A DNA stretch of 64,000 nt from Ilex aquifolium (Eukaryota; Streptophyta; Magnoliopsida; Aquifoliales; Aquifoliaceae). The translations under genes and the position numbers were made by a program. The notes under the pieces were generated by a model. The model saw nothing but the letters and a program-made list of their open reading frames with translations, was not told the origin of the DNA and did no database searches. The stretch's first letter is position 1. Each line of letters begins with the position of its first letter. The stretch is from assembly GCA_951799425.1 (NCBI GenBank), contig OX637398.1, forward strand, positions 19,478,270-19,542,269, given 5' to 3'. Below, in pieces: positions 46,853 through 58,797 of this stretch.

Positions 46853-49212
46853 AGGGTCGTTCTCCAGACCTTGAGAGACCATCAGTTGTATGCCAAGTTT
46901 AGCAAGTGTGAATTTTGGCTTACGGAGGAGAAATTTTTAGGACACGTGGTGTCAGCTTTGGGTGTATCTGTGGACCAGGAAAAGGTTGAGGCAGTCATGA
47001 TTTGGGAGAGGCCGAAGTCAGTCTTTAAGATACGCAATTTCTTGGGATTGGCAGGGTTCTACCGGAGGTTCATCGAGGACTTCTCCCGACTAGCCGCACC
47101 TATGACGAGATTAACCCGGAAGGAGGTTAAGTTTGAGTGGAATGATTCGTGTGAGAAGGCATTCCAGGACTTGAAGAGGAGGCTTACTTCAGCTCCTATT
47201 TTTTATTGTCCCAGAAAGGGGACAGAGGTACACTGTGTATTGTGATGCCTCGAAGGATGGACTTGGTTGTGTTTTGATGCAATCGGGAAAGGTGGTGGCT
47301 TATGGTTCTCGACAATTAAAGAATCACGAGCAGAGCTATCCTACGCACGACATGGAGTTGGTGGCCATAGTCTTTGCCTTGAAGGCTTGGCGCCACTATC
47401 TATACGGTGAGCAGTTCGAGGTGTTTTCGGACCACAAAAGTCTGAAGTACATCTTTACACAGTGGGATCTCAACATGAGACAACGCAGATGGATGGAGTT
47501 TCTGGAGGACTATGACTTCACTTTGCATTACCATACCGGTAAGGCAAGTGTGGTTGCTGATGCACTCAGCCGGAAGTCACGGGGAGTCTTGGCTAGTGTG
47601 GCTTCCCGGGAGTGGCAGATGCTCGAGATTGTGGGACAGTTCGGGCTACGCAACATGGGTCAGGCTTAGGGCACTTTGGGGAGTTTGGTGGCTACGCCTT
47701 CCCTACTGAGCAAAGTGATCGAATCCCAGGGGCAGGACACAGAGATTTTGTCCATAAGGGACCGAGTACGGACGGGTACAGGTGACGAGGGCTGGACCAT
47801 TCATACGGATGGTAGTCTTCGGTTTAGGGGAAGGATTGTGGTTCCCCAGTCGGCGGAGCTAAGAGAGGAAATCCTCAGGGAGTTCCATTGCTCTCGTTTT
47901 GCTGCATCCGGGTGGCACGAAGATGTACCATGATCTTCGTCGCCAATATTATTGGAGCGGAATGAAGAAACACGTTGGGGATTTTGTTAGCCGATGCCTC
48001 ACGTGTCAGCAGGTGAAGGCTGAACACCAAAGACCAGCAGGGTTACTCCAGCCTTTGGAGGTAGCGGAGTGGAAGTGGGAGCATGTCACGATGAATTTTG
48101 TGACGCAGTATGGGTGATAGTAGACCGGCTTACAAAGTCGGCACACTTTTTGGCAATGCGGATGACCTTCACACTGGAGGAATTCTGCAGGTTGTATATA
48201 CGGGAGATTGTCCGGTTGCATGGGGTGCCCGTATCTATAGTATCAGATCGGGATCCCAGGTTTACGGCTCATTTTTGGGAGAGTTTCCAGCGAGCCATGG
48301 GGACACAGTTGATGATGAACACTGCTTTTCATCCCCAGAAGGACGGTCAGTCGGAAAGGACCATCCAGACTTTAGAGGACATGCTACGGGCATGCGTCCT
48401 AGATCTCAAGGGTAGCTGGGAAGAGCACTTACCCTTAGTGGAGTTCGCCTATAACAACAGTTATCAAGAGAGCATACAGATGGCACCCTATGAGGCACTA
48501 TATGGGAGGCCTTGTCGTTCTCCGGTTTGTTGGACGGAGGTAGGAGAGAGACCCTCTACGGGTCCAGAATTGGTTAGAGATACCTCGGAGAAGGTGGACT
48601 TGATACGGAAGCGTCTTCTCATGGCTCAGAGCAGACAGAAGAGCTACGTCGACAGACGGCGGCGACCTCTGGAGTTTGAGGTGGGAGATCATGTCTTCTT
48701 GAAGGTGATGCCTAAAAGAGGAGTGGTCAGGTTCGGCAAGCGGGGAAAGCTGTCACCGAGATATATCGGGCCCTTCGAAGTACTTAAAAGGGTGGGCATA
48801 GTTGCTTACCGGTTGGCGTTACCGCCAAATCTATCGGGTGTTCACGCGGTATTCTATGTCTCCATGCTCCGGAAATACACCCCAGATACGACTCATGTGG
48901 TGGATTGGGGCAAGCTTGTTGTTGATGCAGATGGGACCTTCGAGGAGGGACCGGTGCGTCTCATGGATAGCCGGGATCAGATTTTACGAGGCAAGACCGT
49001 GAGGCTAGTGAAGGTGTTGTGGAAGCACCGAGGAGTGGAGGAGGCAACATGGGAGCGTGAGGACACTATACGTACCAGCTATCCTTTCTTATTCGAGGAT
49101 GGAGGTACATTATTGTAGTCATCTAGTATTATATGACTGTTGCATACGCATGTGGTTGACTGTGCATGTGTGTGTAAATTTCGGGGACGAAATTCTTTTA
49201 AGGGGGAAAAAA

Positions 49213-51728
49213 TGTAAAACCAGGGTAAATTTGAACTTTTTTCTGAAAAATGGCAAAATGGTAATTTGCCATTATAATACGGATTTAAAATACGTATTTC
49301 TCTAGAGCTCGGATGACGAAACGGACCTCACCGTTGTATTCGTCTCGCGAAATCTAGTTGCCCTGTCAATTTTCGTCAAATTCCGAGATAGTCGGATTTT
49401 TCACGTTTTACAGGACGACTGTGTGTCGAATGACCTCACAAAGGTCCCCAAAAATAGAAATTATAAAATTTCCTTATAATTGAATTAAAGTTCAAATAAA
49501 ATTAATTTGAACTTAAACTGGGATGAAATTAATCGTTTCGGGGCGAAAACGGACCCGAACAAGGGGGCATGTGGCACGATGTGGACCAAGTGTTAAGGGC
49601 TATAAATATCAACAAATATCTGATTTTAAGGCAGAATACTCTGCATTTTCCAGTGCGTAAACGTGTGAGGGAGAGAGGAGAAGAAAAACATAAGTTTCAA
49701 GGCTTTTCTCGACGATTCACGGAGTTCCGTCGGTCGGAATCATTCGGACCAATAGTTAAAGTCGATCACATCGACGAGGGCTACGCAACCATACCAAGAA
49801 CTAATGATTTCACCGAAGATCGAAGAGGAGACTTTGGGGAAATCAAGAGTTTTGGGGCTTGGGAGGTGTTCTTGAGGTTCTCCACACTTCATCTCACGCT
49901 CTAAGAGGTAGGGTTCCCTCCTACTTTGGTTATTTACAACCTAGAGTGTCCATGTGGAATGGATAAGTGTATGGGACTATAGTTCACTTGCCTATGGTTA
50001 AGGTGTAGGTGTAGAAATGATTTAATCAAATTCTAGTTTGAAATTGATATGTGAAGTTCCATGTGAAAATTCTTGGAGTTTGGTATTGTATGGGCATGCT
50101 ATGTGTTATATTGTGCCTTGTGAAAGAAATGAGTTATTTACATAGGTTATGTGATAACATGATTGGTGCCTTGAAGGTATTTTGCTAAATGTCTATGTGA
50201 GAATTAAGCTTGTTATGACATTATTTATGTGCGACATGCTTGAGAAAAAGGTAATTGATATATGTTGTTAATATATTAGCATCATGATAAAGTGTGGTAA
50301 TTATGTGCATTAGATATAAATTACCATGGCATATGTTGAAGTATGTGGTTAAATTCATCCACATGGCATTCATTACATATGGGACTTGACATTGACATGC
50401 AATGGTTCATTACATTGCATTTGCACGGAGGCATCGCATTAGGTGGGTGTGTGTGCATGGTGTGATCAAACACCACACTTGGTGATTGATGAGTGGACTC
50501 AGAAAGGTTGGATCGAAGATCCCCTAGAGTCTCATGGTTGAATGGAAAACTTGTGTCGGGTATAGCAAGAAGGGATAGATCCCCCCTCGGGTGCAAGACC
50601 CGGCTACATGGTTCATACACTTGCCGGCGGTGAAATTCCAAAAAAGTGTAACGGTGTACGGAACCGGCGGTGAGACTCCGAGAATCCGATACCCAACAAA
50701 GACACTTGATTTTGTTTTATAACATACTCATTCAATGGGTATCATCCAACAATGATTTAGTTTATACATACATGATTTTTATTTAAAACGATTGTTGGAT
50801 GGATTTACGTCAATGACGGATTCACTTCACAAGTGCATTGTATTGTGTTGTGTGAGTCTGTGAGGACTCGGGGGGTTGAAGTTGCATGAGTGAGTTTCAT
50901 CTCAATTCATAGCATGACATGGAAATTCCTATCATGGGATTGCATTCTCTTGATTGAAAGGAATGTTGCTCTTAATTTGTTGTATGTGAACATTTTCATA
51001 TGCATTTAGGTTGAGGAGTATCCTCTCTAGGAGATACTCTATTGAGCGTAGCTCACCCTATACGGGACACATTTCAAATGCGAGATACACACCGGTGGAT
51101 GACACTTACTCGGGGCCCCAAGGATGAAGAGAGGTCGATATGTGGCTTTACTTTGGGTTTTTGTAAACTAATTATGAAAAAAATTAGTTTTTGATATGTA
51201 AATGTGTACAAATGATTGTAATAGGACTTATACGTACCATGTTTTATGTGAAAAACATCATTAAACATGAGTTGGATGATTGTAGAAAGGTTTGGAATGG
51301 ATTGGAAATGAAAAACATGTGAAACAGGCAAAACTGGGCACGGCGTATCGGTACAGCGTACCGGTGCACTGTGGTCCAGTAGGTACAGCGTACCGGTACT
51401 GCGTAGTCCAGTGGGCACAGTGTACCGGTACGCCGTACCGGTACACTTTCCAAAAATCAAAAATTTTTAAATTATTTTGCCAAGCTTTTTGGCTATGTAT
51501 TCTTTCCTTCCAATGTTATAAATGGACCATAATAGAGTACAAATTGTGGTATATTGGACCTCGGATGGGTCAATGAATCAAAAACATACAGACTTTATAT
51601 TTTTTTTAAATCCTAGTAAAAGGGATGTGGTGTCGCGGTGTCGGGTTAACCGGCATCCACGGGTATTTCCGCGGGTTGATGGCTGATCAACGGACTTATA
51701 AATGACCCCCTGTTTTTGGGGCGTCACA
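49213..51728 (+). repeat. 3' LTR of element A
   Basis: 2516 bp, starts after the purine tract at 49195-49212 and ends GGGGCGTCACA before GTAAT. The ACCGGT-type box cluster recurs at about 51345-51445. Confidence 0.94.
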
Positions 51729-51733
51729 GTAAT

Positions 51734-53704
51734 TGTTTGGTAATTCTTATATATGTAATGAACTAAGAATGAACCATATAGATTGTAACAGTAGGAATAA
51801 ATACTAGGAATGCAAATTGATTGTGAAGTTTAAGTTTCGAAGGCGATTAAACTTGGGAAAGGTTGTTAGGTAAGTTTCTAAATATTTTTAGGTCAAAATA
51901 AGATTTCCATTGAATTCGGATGATCGAGAAACCTTGGGAGAGTTAATATGGGGTGTATTAGAAGTTAGGAAGTATTCCGGAGTTAAAACACATTTTAGAA
52001 AGAATTCAGATAGGAAGAAATTTGACACTACCCTAGTATTTTAGCTATAACTCTTTACGCACCAAGCCGGGGGCTTCACATCCCAGACCTCCTGTGGGTG
52101 TTTTCTCCACTGTTCATCTCATTTCATCAAATCTAACTCTTGAGAGGCGTAGAGAGGAAGAAGGAAAGGAAAAACAAAAGATTAAGGTGTTGATTCAAGT
52201 TGGGAAAGATCAAATCTTCTAGTTCTCAACACAAAAACTAAGGAGCAAGGTAGGGGTTTCTTCCTATTCTTGTCCATTGAGGTTAGTGTTTATATATATG
52301 TATGTTTTGGCTCTCAATCCTATATATATGATATGAAAACATTATTTCTTGATGCTCTTGCAAATATTACCATATTTTGAAGGAAGCTATAGTGGAATAG
52401 CCATAAAATCTCTTTCTCTTGTCTTGAAAACCCTAGTTTTCATGAAAAAATGGGTTTTTCTCTCAATTTTCATTTGATCTTGATTTCTAAAGTCTCATTC
52501 TTGATTAAATCATATTTTCATCTAATACTTGTTCTTGTTCCAAGAGATTATGATTTTTGGCAAAACCCTAGAATTTTGATATCAAGATTGTGAAGGTTTT
52601 ATTGATATGATCTCTTGCATATTTTAATTCATTTATTATTGTAGTATGTTGAGAATTGTACAATTGTGATACTTGAATTATTAAGGGAAATGGTGATTGA
52701 TTAAAATTGTGGTTGTTCAGAAAATGTTGGTTTTATCTCTTGTATGGTTTGTTGTGACGGACTTGAATTGCCTTCGAGAGCTGCCATAGAGTGTTAGATG
52801 TTAGTCTATCCCAGTGGGGGTGAGATGGTTTTCTAACACTTGTAGTGGATTGTTTTTTGTGAGAGCAACCACTATTGTTCACGTAGGTTCGAGGCTAAGG
52901 GGTGGTATACCTTTCCTAGGAAGGATTTGTCAATGCCGTGAGAGATGGTATACGCCCTTCCTAAAGTGTCTGTGATGTGCCCTGCTGGGAATGATTGAGA
53001 TTGTGTGATTGTGATGGGTGAACGAGGTAGAATCTTTGTGTAGATTCCTGAGAAGTAACCAACATACATGAGAATATGGAATGATGTTACTGAATTATTT
53101 ATTGATTGTTTTAATTTCGTATAAGTTTATTTCTGTCATTGATTTACTGTATTCCGTACACTTGAGATCATTACAACTATCATGGTTTTATTCTCAAAAT
53201 CTATATATGATATTTTCCAAAAGAGACTTGCCATCTTTTATTTGTTTTAAATCCTTGTTCGAGTTGGGAGGATTTTCCTACAGAGCTTAGTGCTCACCCC
53301 CTACAAACAATATTTATTTTCAGATTTCCGCTTAGAGGAAGAGCTCAGAGTTGATGAGCAGGTAGCTTGGGAAACTAAATTGGATGGAAGCGTGGATCCC
53401 GAGGGGAATGTATAGAGTTGTTCTCTTTATGTCCTAGACTAGGAGATGATTTTGAGATAATGTATAGATGATATTTTTTTTTATTCTGCTGCAAGATAAG
53501 AGTTGATTTTTGATGTACTTGTCATAGTGGGGCATATTCTTTTTGGATGTAATGGTCATGGTTTGTCATATTCTTTTGGATGATGTTATAGATATTGTGC
53601 ATGATGAATGAAATTTTCTTTACTTATGGAAATTATTAGTTGCTCTCATGATGTGAATGGTTTTAGATAGTAATGTCGTCCAAGGGGGATTTTGGGGCGT
53701 TACA
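51734..53704 (+). repeat. 3' LTR of element B, second piece
   Basis: Continues from TGTTTGGTAATTC exactly where 29392-31637 would after GTAAT, and ends GGGGCGTTACA before TGATC. Confidence 0.92.
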
Positions 53705-53744
53705 TGATCACTAGCGGTTATCTTGCCCTGTCGATACGTGTGTG

Positions 53745-53785
<41 letters not shown>

Positions 53786-54759
53786 GGGCTTTCAGGAATA
53801 GAGCGATGGGAGAATTTGGCTTTTTCTTTCGGAAAAATTACATTCAGATCCCTTAAGGTTTGTCACTTAATCACTCAGATCTCCCGACATTTAAAATATT
53901 ACACACAGACCCCATAAAATTTGTACGCACGCTTAGAACTCTGCCATCAATTGTCATTTGTATATCGGTTGGTAAATTATACCCAGACCCCCTGAAGTTT
54001 GTAGGCGTATAATACTTAGATCCCTCAAGTTTAAAATGTTATACTTAGACCAATAATATTTCAATTAAAAATAGAATATCAAATATTTTAAATTTTACAA
54101 CCAAAATTCATGTTCTATTGTATCATTTATTGAAACAAAATAAAAAAAAAAGTCAATTTTTTCTTAAAAACTCGTAATTAGTATACAATTATGCTATCTA
54201 TTGGAATAAAACTAAAAAAATCAAACAAGAAGTCTTACTCATTCATAATAGAACATGAATTTTACAACCATAATTCATGTTCTATATTGTCATTTATTGA
54301 AATAAAATCAAAAATAAAAATCTAATGTTTCTTAAAAAATTATAATCAGTATACTATTATATTATCTATTGAAATAAAACTAAAAAAATCAAACAAGATG
54401 TCAAACTATAAGGGACACAATATATTTTAGCTTTAATTGGGGTAATTTGGTAGTTTAATTTGGTTATTTTACCAAATTAAATTTCAATAAATAGTATAAT
54501 TGTATATTAATTGAACACTTACTTAAATTTGATTTTTCAATAAGAAATGGCCCTGACAAATTCATCATTATAAGCCTCGTAATTTTATGTATTTTTTAGA
54601 AATCATTGAAATTGTAATTATTGTTTTTTGAGTATATATGCCAGTGAAAGAAACATAAAAATGAACAAATTAGTAACGAGTAGTTATGACACCATTGAAT
54701 AGTCAGGGTTAGATTGATTATTTAGTTATTAAAATGCTTTCATCCAACATATTAGTGGC
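53705..54759. other. interior of element G right of B; (GA)n tract and AT-rich DNA
   Basis: A (GA)n run spans about 53748-53782. The phrase with CAGACCCCATAAAATTTG and CAGACCCCCTGAAGTTTG near 53910 and 53987 is a short local duplication. Further on the DNA is AT-rich with repeated AAAATCAAACAAGA phrases. No gene seen. Confidence 0.5.
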
Positions 54760-54782
54760 AAAGTTTAATTTGTCACTAACAT

Positions 54783-55270
54783 CACCTTAGTTCATAAAAT
54801 TAGCTAGTGACAAAAGATTATGTCGTCACTAGATTATTTAGTGACGACTTAAAAAAATTGTCACTAACACCCCCTTAGTTCATAAAATTAGTGACAAATA
54901 GTTATGTCATCACTAGATAGTTAAATTTGATCGATTATTTAGAGACAGCTTTAAAAAAATTTGTCACTAACACCATCTTAGTTCATAAAATTAGTGACCA
55001 ATGGTTATGTTGTCACTAGATAGTTAGGTTAGATCGATTTGATGACGACTTTAAAATATTATTACTAAACACCATCTTAGTTCAAAATATTAGTGGTGAA
55101 TGTTTATGTCGTCACTAGATAGTTACGTTAGATCGATTATATAGTGGCGATTTTAAAAAATTGTCACTAACACCATCTTAGTTCATAAAATTAGTGACGA
55201 ATGTTTATGTCGTCACTAGATAGTTAGATTAGATCGATTATTTAGTGACGAAATTAAAAAAAATTTCACT
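54783..55270. repeat. five roughly 100-bp tandem repeats, CACTA sub-terminal
   Basis: Units start with (CACCATC)TTAGTTCATAAAATTAG at about 54783, 54866, 54969, 55067 and 55169. Each contains TAGTGACGA and TCGTCACTAG motifs, the sort of sub-terminal repeats that bind CACTA transposition proteins. Confidence 0.85.
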
Positions 55271-55479
55271 AAAATGCTTCCCTCCAATATTTTTTGGCGC
55301 CAAATATTTCCCTCCAGTAAATTTGTGGCGAAATATTAGTGACAAAGATAAATTTGTAACTAATAACACCTTAGTTCGTTCTATTAGTGACGAGTTTTTA
55401 TGTTGCCACTAATTGGCATGAATTAGTGACAAATATTTTATTGTCGTCACTAAACCTTACGTGTTAGTGACGATCTATA

Positions 55480-55526
55480 ATTGGCCACTAATAATCTCGC
55501 CACTAAAAGACTTATTTCTTGTAGTG
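55480..55526 (-). repeat. CACTA right terminal inverted repeat
   Basis: The complement reads CACTACAAGAAATAAG from 55526 inward, then TCTTTTAGTGGCGAG. Confidence 0.75.
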
Positions 55527-56851
55527 TTATTTACAATTGGGTCCCTTTTGAATTTATTGAAAGTGTTATCGCATTAAAGAAAACGTATGAGAGAATACAG
55601 AACTTAAGTGGTTCGCCTTATCAGAATGACAGGTTACGTCCACTGTAAGGGAGACTCTTGTTCCTTCGAGAATCGTATTATTTGAGAAAGATGGTAACTG
55701 TTACAGAGAGTGAGGCTCGAAGCTGTTACAATATATCACTCGATACTCTCTTGCTTGCTTACAGGTGTCTTCATCTACGTGCATTTTAGCATTTCCAACT
55801 ATTGGCACTGTGGCCCCAAACATTTCTGATTCCTCTATCTGAAGATTGTTGTTCTTGATCCGTCTCCACTACCTATGGGTTACTGTTCATCAAAGCCGCC
55901 TGACTGTGTCCCTTTATCCCTTGGACGCATGTCCCTTTGCAGCTTTCTATGTTGACCTTGCTTCGGGTCATCGTGAGTTGAGCCCATTTATCCCGAGCTT
56001 CCCTTGGTTGTGTTCTGGCTCCGTGGTGTAGCCCAATTCGAACCCAGGGGGTATTGCCTGGATGGGCTTCTTGGGTGGCTATCTATGGGTTCTGAGGGTC
56101 TTGGGCCTAAAAGGGCCCAGACTTAAACTAACCATTATCAGTTGCCCCCCAGCGCCAGGTCAGGAGGATGACCTTCCAACTCCTACCTGGGGTTAGGCCA
56201 ACCTGTTTGCCATAATGATTATTTTGGGGATAGCTATTTTTCATGATTGCTAGTGTCGCTGCAGCAGTAAATTCAACCCCTCATACTTAGAACTCCACCG
56301 TAGCATGTATTTTATACTACATGTGTTTGGCTACTAATTGTAGAAGCAAGTGAATGGTTTCTTACTTCCGCATTGTGTGAGTCCTTGAGGTCATTGTAAG
56401 TGATGTGCCTTTATGACTTTTGACAACGTTACGAAGTGACGAATTAATGTTTACTATTTTGGCATATTACTTGTGACCATGTATGATTTAGTCTTTTGGG
56501 GCATTACTGGAAAAATAGTTAATATGAAATCAAGTAACATCAAGGCGAAAGGAAGAACATCTAGTACATCTCATTTTTATATTTGCTACTAGCAACTTAT
56601 GTTGCTTTATATATATTAGGTTGGGTTAAGCATGGCTCTTTGGGGGATTCAAGATACTTAGATCGATGTGTCTAGATGGGTCTTTGGCGTACAAGACACC
56701 TCTTTGTTTTGTTTACTAGTTGATGTCTCTATGCTATCTCTGATTGAGTTACTAGTGTAGGCTTTCCGTTGTAGATGGACTCGGCGGTTGTGCTGTTCTA
56801 TAGTCTATATGAGTAGTTTGAATGGCAAAGCAATGTTGAGAGATGTATAAC
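55527..56851. other. unassigned repetitive-looking sequence
   Basis: No gene. The part at 55570-55800 and the C-rich phrase near 56145-56220 look like LTR or leader fragments, but no ends, primer-binding site or coding match were found. Confidence 0.3.
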
Positions 56852-58017
56852 CAAGGGCGGAGCCAGGATTTTTGTTTATCCCGGGCTAAGCTAAACATTC
56901 ATACGACTAACAAAATACAAAGGTTCAACAGCCGCAGGAATCATAGGAACATCAACACTTGTTGATGTTTCTACTAGACTCAAAGGTTCAAGAGTAGAAT
57001 TTGATGTTTCTTCTCCACTTTTCTTTTTGAAGAACGAAAAAATTGTTTTTACTCTTTTTCGTTCTTGATTTTCCATCCTAATAAAGTAGAGAAGGGCTGA
57101 AAATTAGAGAAACAAACCAGAGAAACAAATCAACAGTATGAATACTTGGGTATTCCATGTCATGCCTAAGTTCAGGTTCAATCTGGACATAACCTAAGTT
57201 CATCTCAAAATGTGAACACTTGGGTAAATATTTTTAGTACTTCGTTTGAGTTTGGAAAAAAAAAAAATCCTAACCAAATATAAATTCAGGTTTCGAACAG
57301 TATGAACCTGCTAGAGCATCAAGAAATCCTCACCTCAGCCTACTCCATTACCATACGGGCATTTGATTCGACTGATAACAGCCTACTCCATGAACCTGCT
57401 ATTATGCTCTATCATGAACCTCAGCCTAGTCAACCTGATAACAGTATGAACCTGGGCATTTGATTCGAACAGCTACCTGAAAAACATGTGTGTGTGTGAT
57501 TCAGGGGCATTTGATCGAACAGCTTGTGGGCATTTGAACGAAGAGCAAAACTAAACAAATAGAGGCAGGGAGACAGACATACATAAACGAAGAGCAAAAT
57601 TAAACAAAGAGGGGAGAGGAGGAGGTGATGAATCGTACCTGTTGGGGCTGGGCGCACACGAGAGAGAGAGAGAGAGGATGGTGTTTGCGCAGAATAGGGA
57701 TGGGGGGAGGGTGTTTGCGTTGAAGTGGCAACCTGAGAGAGAAAAGACTGGCATGATTTTGGGGGAAGTGACTGGCTGCCTGAGAGAGAAGATACTGCCA
57801 GCATGTATTCGGCATGATTCTGGGGGAAGTGACTGAGAGAAGAGACTAAGAGAGACCCGTCCGAGAGAGAGAAGAGACTGATTTTTGGGAATTTGCAGGT
57901 AGCCATTGCTCTGGGTTGGGCTGGGTACTGGTAGCCTTGTATGAAAGTGATAATTTTTTTTTTTTTTTTTTACTCTGGGCTTCAGCCCACTGTAGCCCAC
58001 TAATGGCTCCGGCCTTG
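56852..58017 (-). mobile_element. hAT element 2 (1166 bp), deletion derivative
   Basis: Flanked by the perfect 8-bp target duplication TGTATAAC (56844-56851 and 58018-58025). Inverted ends CAAGGGCGGAGCCA and TGGCTCCGGCCTTG differ at one position. On the minus strand, a leader with (GA/CT)n and a poly-A/T run is followed by a 61-codon frame resembling the N-terminus of hAT transposases. It is related in its ends to hAT element 1. Confidence 0.92.
56891..57076 (-). pseudogene. N-terminal stub of a hAT transposase
   Basis: The frame starts MENQERKRVKTIFSFFKKKS and continues through a Ser/Thr/Val-rich linker. Plant hAT transposases of the TTF-zinc-finger type start with a similar FFKRK-type segment. 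It stops after 61 residues near the terminal repeat, so the zinc finger, catalytic core and dimerisation domain are absent. The assignment rests on one short motif and the element context. Confidence 0.45.
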
Positions 58018-58025
58018 TGTATAAC

Positions 58026-58797
58026 AACATTGTCCCCACCATGTGCGAGTGAGAGATGTTGACATTTGGGTTTGGATCTAAATCTTGGTGCCCATGGATG
58101 GGTACGACCGGATAAGATAGTTGATTTGTTATTTAAATTCAAAGGCTGAAACACTCCCTCTTATCAGAATATAACCGACCCCACAGTCTCCCTGTGTGAG
58201 GAGGCTAAAGTTCTTACATTGAAAACACAGCGAGGTTGGGACTGGTTCTATGACATGACAAACCTAGCAAAAATCTCTCCATTGTTGCTATTGAAAACTA
58301 GAGAAACTTTAAAACGGTAGAAATCTAGGTGTGGCTCTTATAGCCTCACCTATCGCTAGTTTTTGGTTCATGCAATTAGGTTGGTCGTGATCATCCAATG
58401 ATGGGATATAGAGCACGTGAAGCACTCGTGTCAAAATTTTCCGGTGTGCAATCGGGTAAGGTAAGTCCCAAACCCAAATTACTTCTGCATATGATATTGT
58501 TATAATTATACTTCACTCATGAAGGATAAAAAAAAAACACTTAACATGAATTCATGCAACTTGGACAATTACGAATTGTCTCTTGGACGGCTAGTTAGAA
58601 GAAGATGTGCAACTTGAAGACCTTAAAGCCACAAAGAAACAGGGCCCTTTTTTCAATGGCTCTGCTCCTTTTCCACCTTCTGTCGTGTTATTTCATTCAT
58701 TATATTTGAACAATAAAATACATATATGAGCCCCCACCCCCCCAACCAAAAGAAAAAAAAAAGTTTCAATTAGTTTGGCAGGAGTACATATATCTCT
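58026..58797. other. TPP downstream region with possible copia LTR remnant
   Basis: 58300-58450 contains phrases (AGCCTCACCTATCGCTAG, TTTTTGGTTCATGCAATTAG) that resemble the ends of plant copia LTRs. About 58700-58797 should hold the TPP 3' UTR. No clear poly-A signal on the minus strand. Confidence 0.3.

Larger units (their letters stand above)
39271..49118 (+). pseudogene. gag-pol remains of element A, split by C
   Basis: Gag at 39271-40041 opens with a Gly/Arg-rich stretch. The zinc knuckle CYHCNQPRHMKRDC lies near 40126. Protease (FDSGASHSFIA) is near 40500. Reverse transcriptase is at about 41020-41620 and resumes after element C at about 46858. RNase H is at 47235-47600 ([19 protein letters not shown]). 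Integrase is at about 47900-48900, with a chromodomain ending near 49100 (VRLVKVLWKHRGVEEATWE). The last 1 kb closely matches element H. The coding region is broken in several places. Confidence 0.9.
36404..51728 (+). mobile_element. chromovirus Ty3/gypsy element A, with C inserted
   Basis: Target duplication GTAAT at 36399-36403 and 51729-51733. LTRs 36404-38917 and 49213-51728 (2514 and 2516 bp, TGTAAAAC to GTCATA/GTCACA) differ by a few percent by eye. tRNA-Met primer-binding site at 38921-38932, gag, protease, reverse transcriptase (with element C inserted), RNase H, integrase, chromodomain and purine tract AAGGGGGAAAA. It is broken in several places. It is younger than B, in whose LTR it sits. 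Confidence 0.94.
29392..53704 (+). mobile_element. chromovirus Ty3/gypsy element B, with A in its 3' LTR
   Basis: Target duplication TGATC at 29387-29391 and 53705-53709. 5' LTR 29392-31637 (TGTAAACCCCC to GGGGCGTTACA), tRNA-Met primer-binding site, gag-pol with chromodomain, purine tract AAGGGGGGTGGA, and a 3' LTR in two pieces (36364-36403 and 51734-53704) because element A lies within it. The two LTRs differ by roughly 3-4% where compared by eye. Coding regions are broken in several places. A chromodomain at the end of pol places it among chromoviruses; a Tekay/Del-like clade is likely but not certain. Confidence 0.92.
25669..55526. mobile_element. probable CACTA element G, opened by the B-A-C nest
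   Basis: The right end, read inward on the minus strand, is CACTACAAGAAATAAG, the classic CACTA terminal repeat (55526 inward). Both flanks of the nest (25770-26270 and 54760-55520) are packed with TAGTGACGA / TCGTCACTA sub-terminal repeats, as expected for CACTA elements. A coiled-coil fragment at 27575-27384 suits the second CACTA protein. The left terminal CACTA repeat was not found, so the left limit is uncertain. Element B lies inside with a TGATC target duplication. Confidence 0.55.

Noticed and set aside
55540-55800. Possible copia LTR (phrase with GGTTCGCCTTATCAG)
   Set aside because: No LTR ends, no primer-binding site and no coding match; left as unassigned.
57430-58154. Overlapping Ser/Pro/Leu-rich frames on the minus strand
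   Set aside because: They come from GA/CT microsatellite sequence within hAT element 2 and its flank; no domain and no consistent frame.
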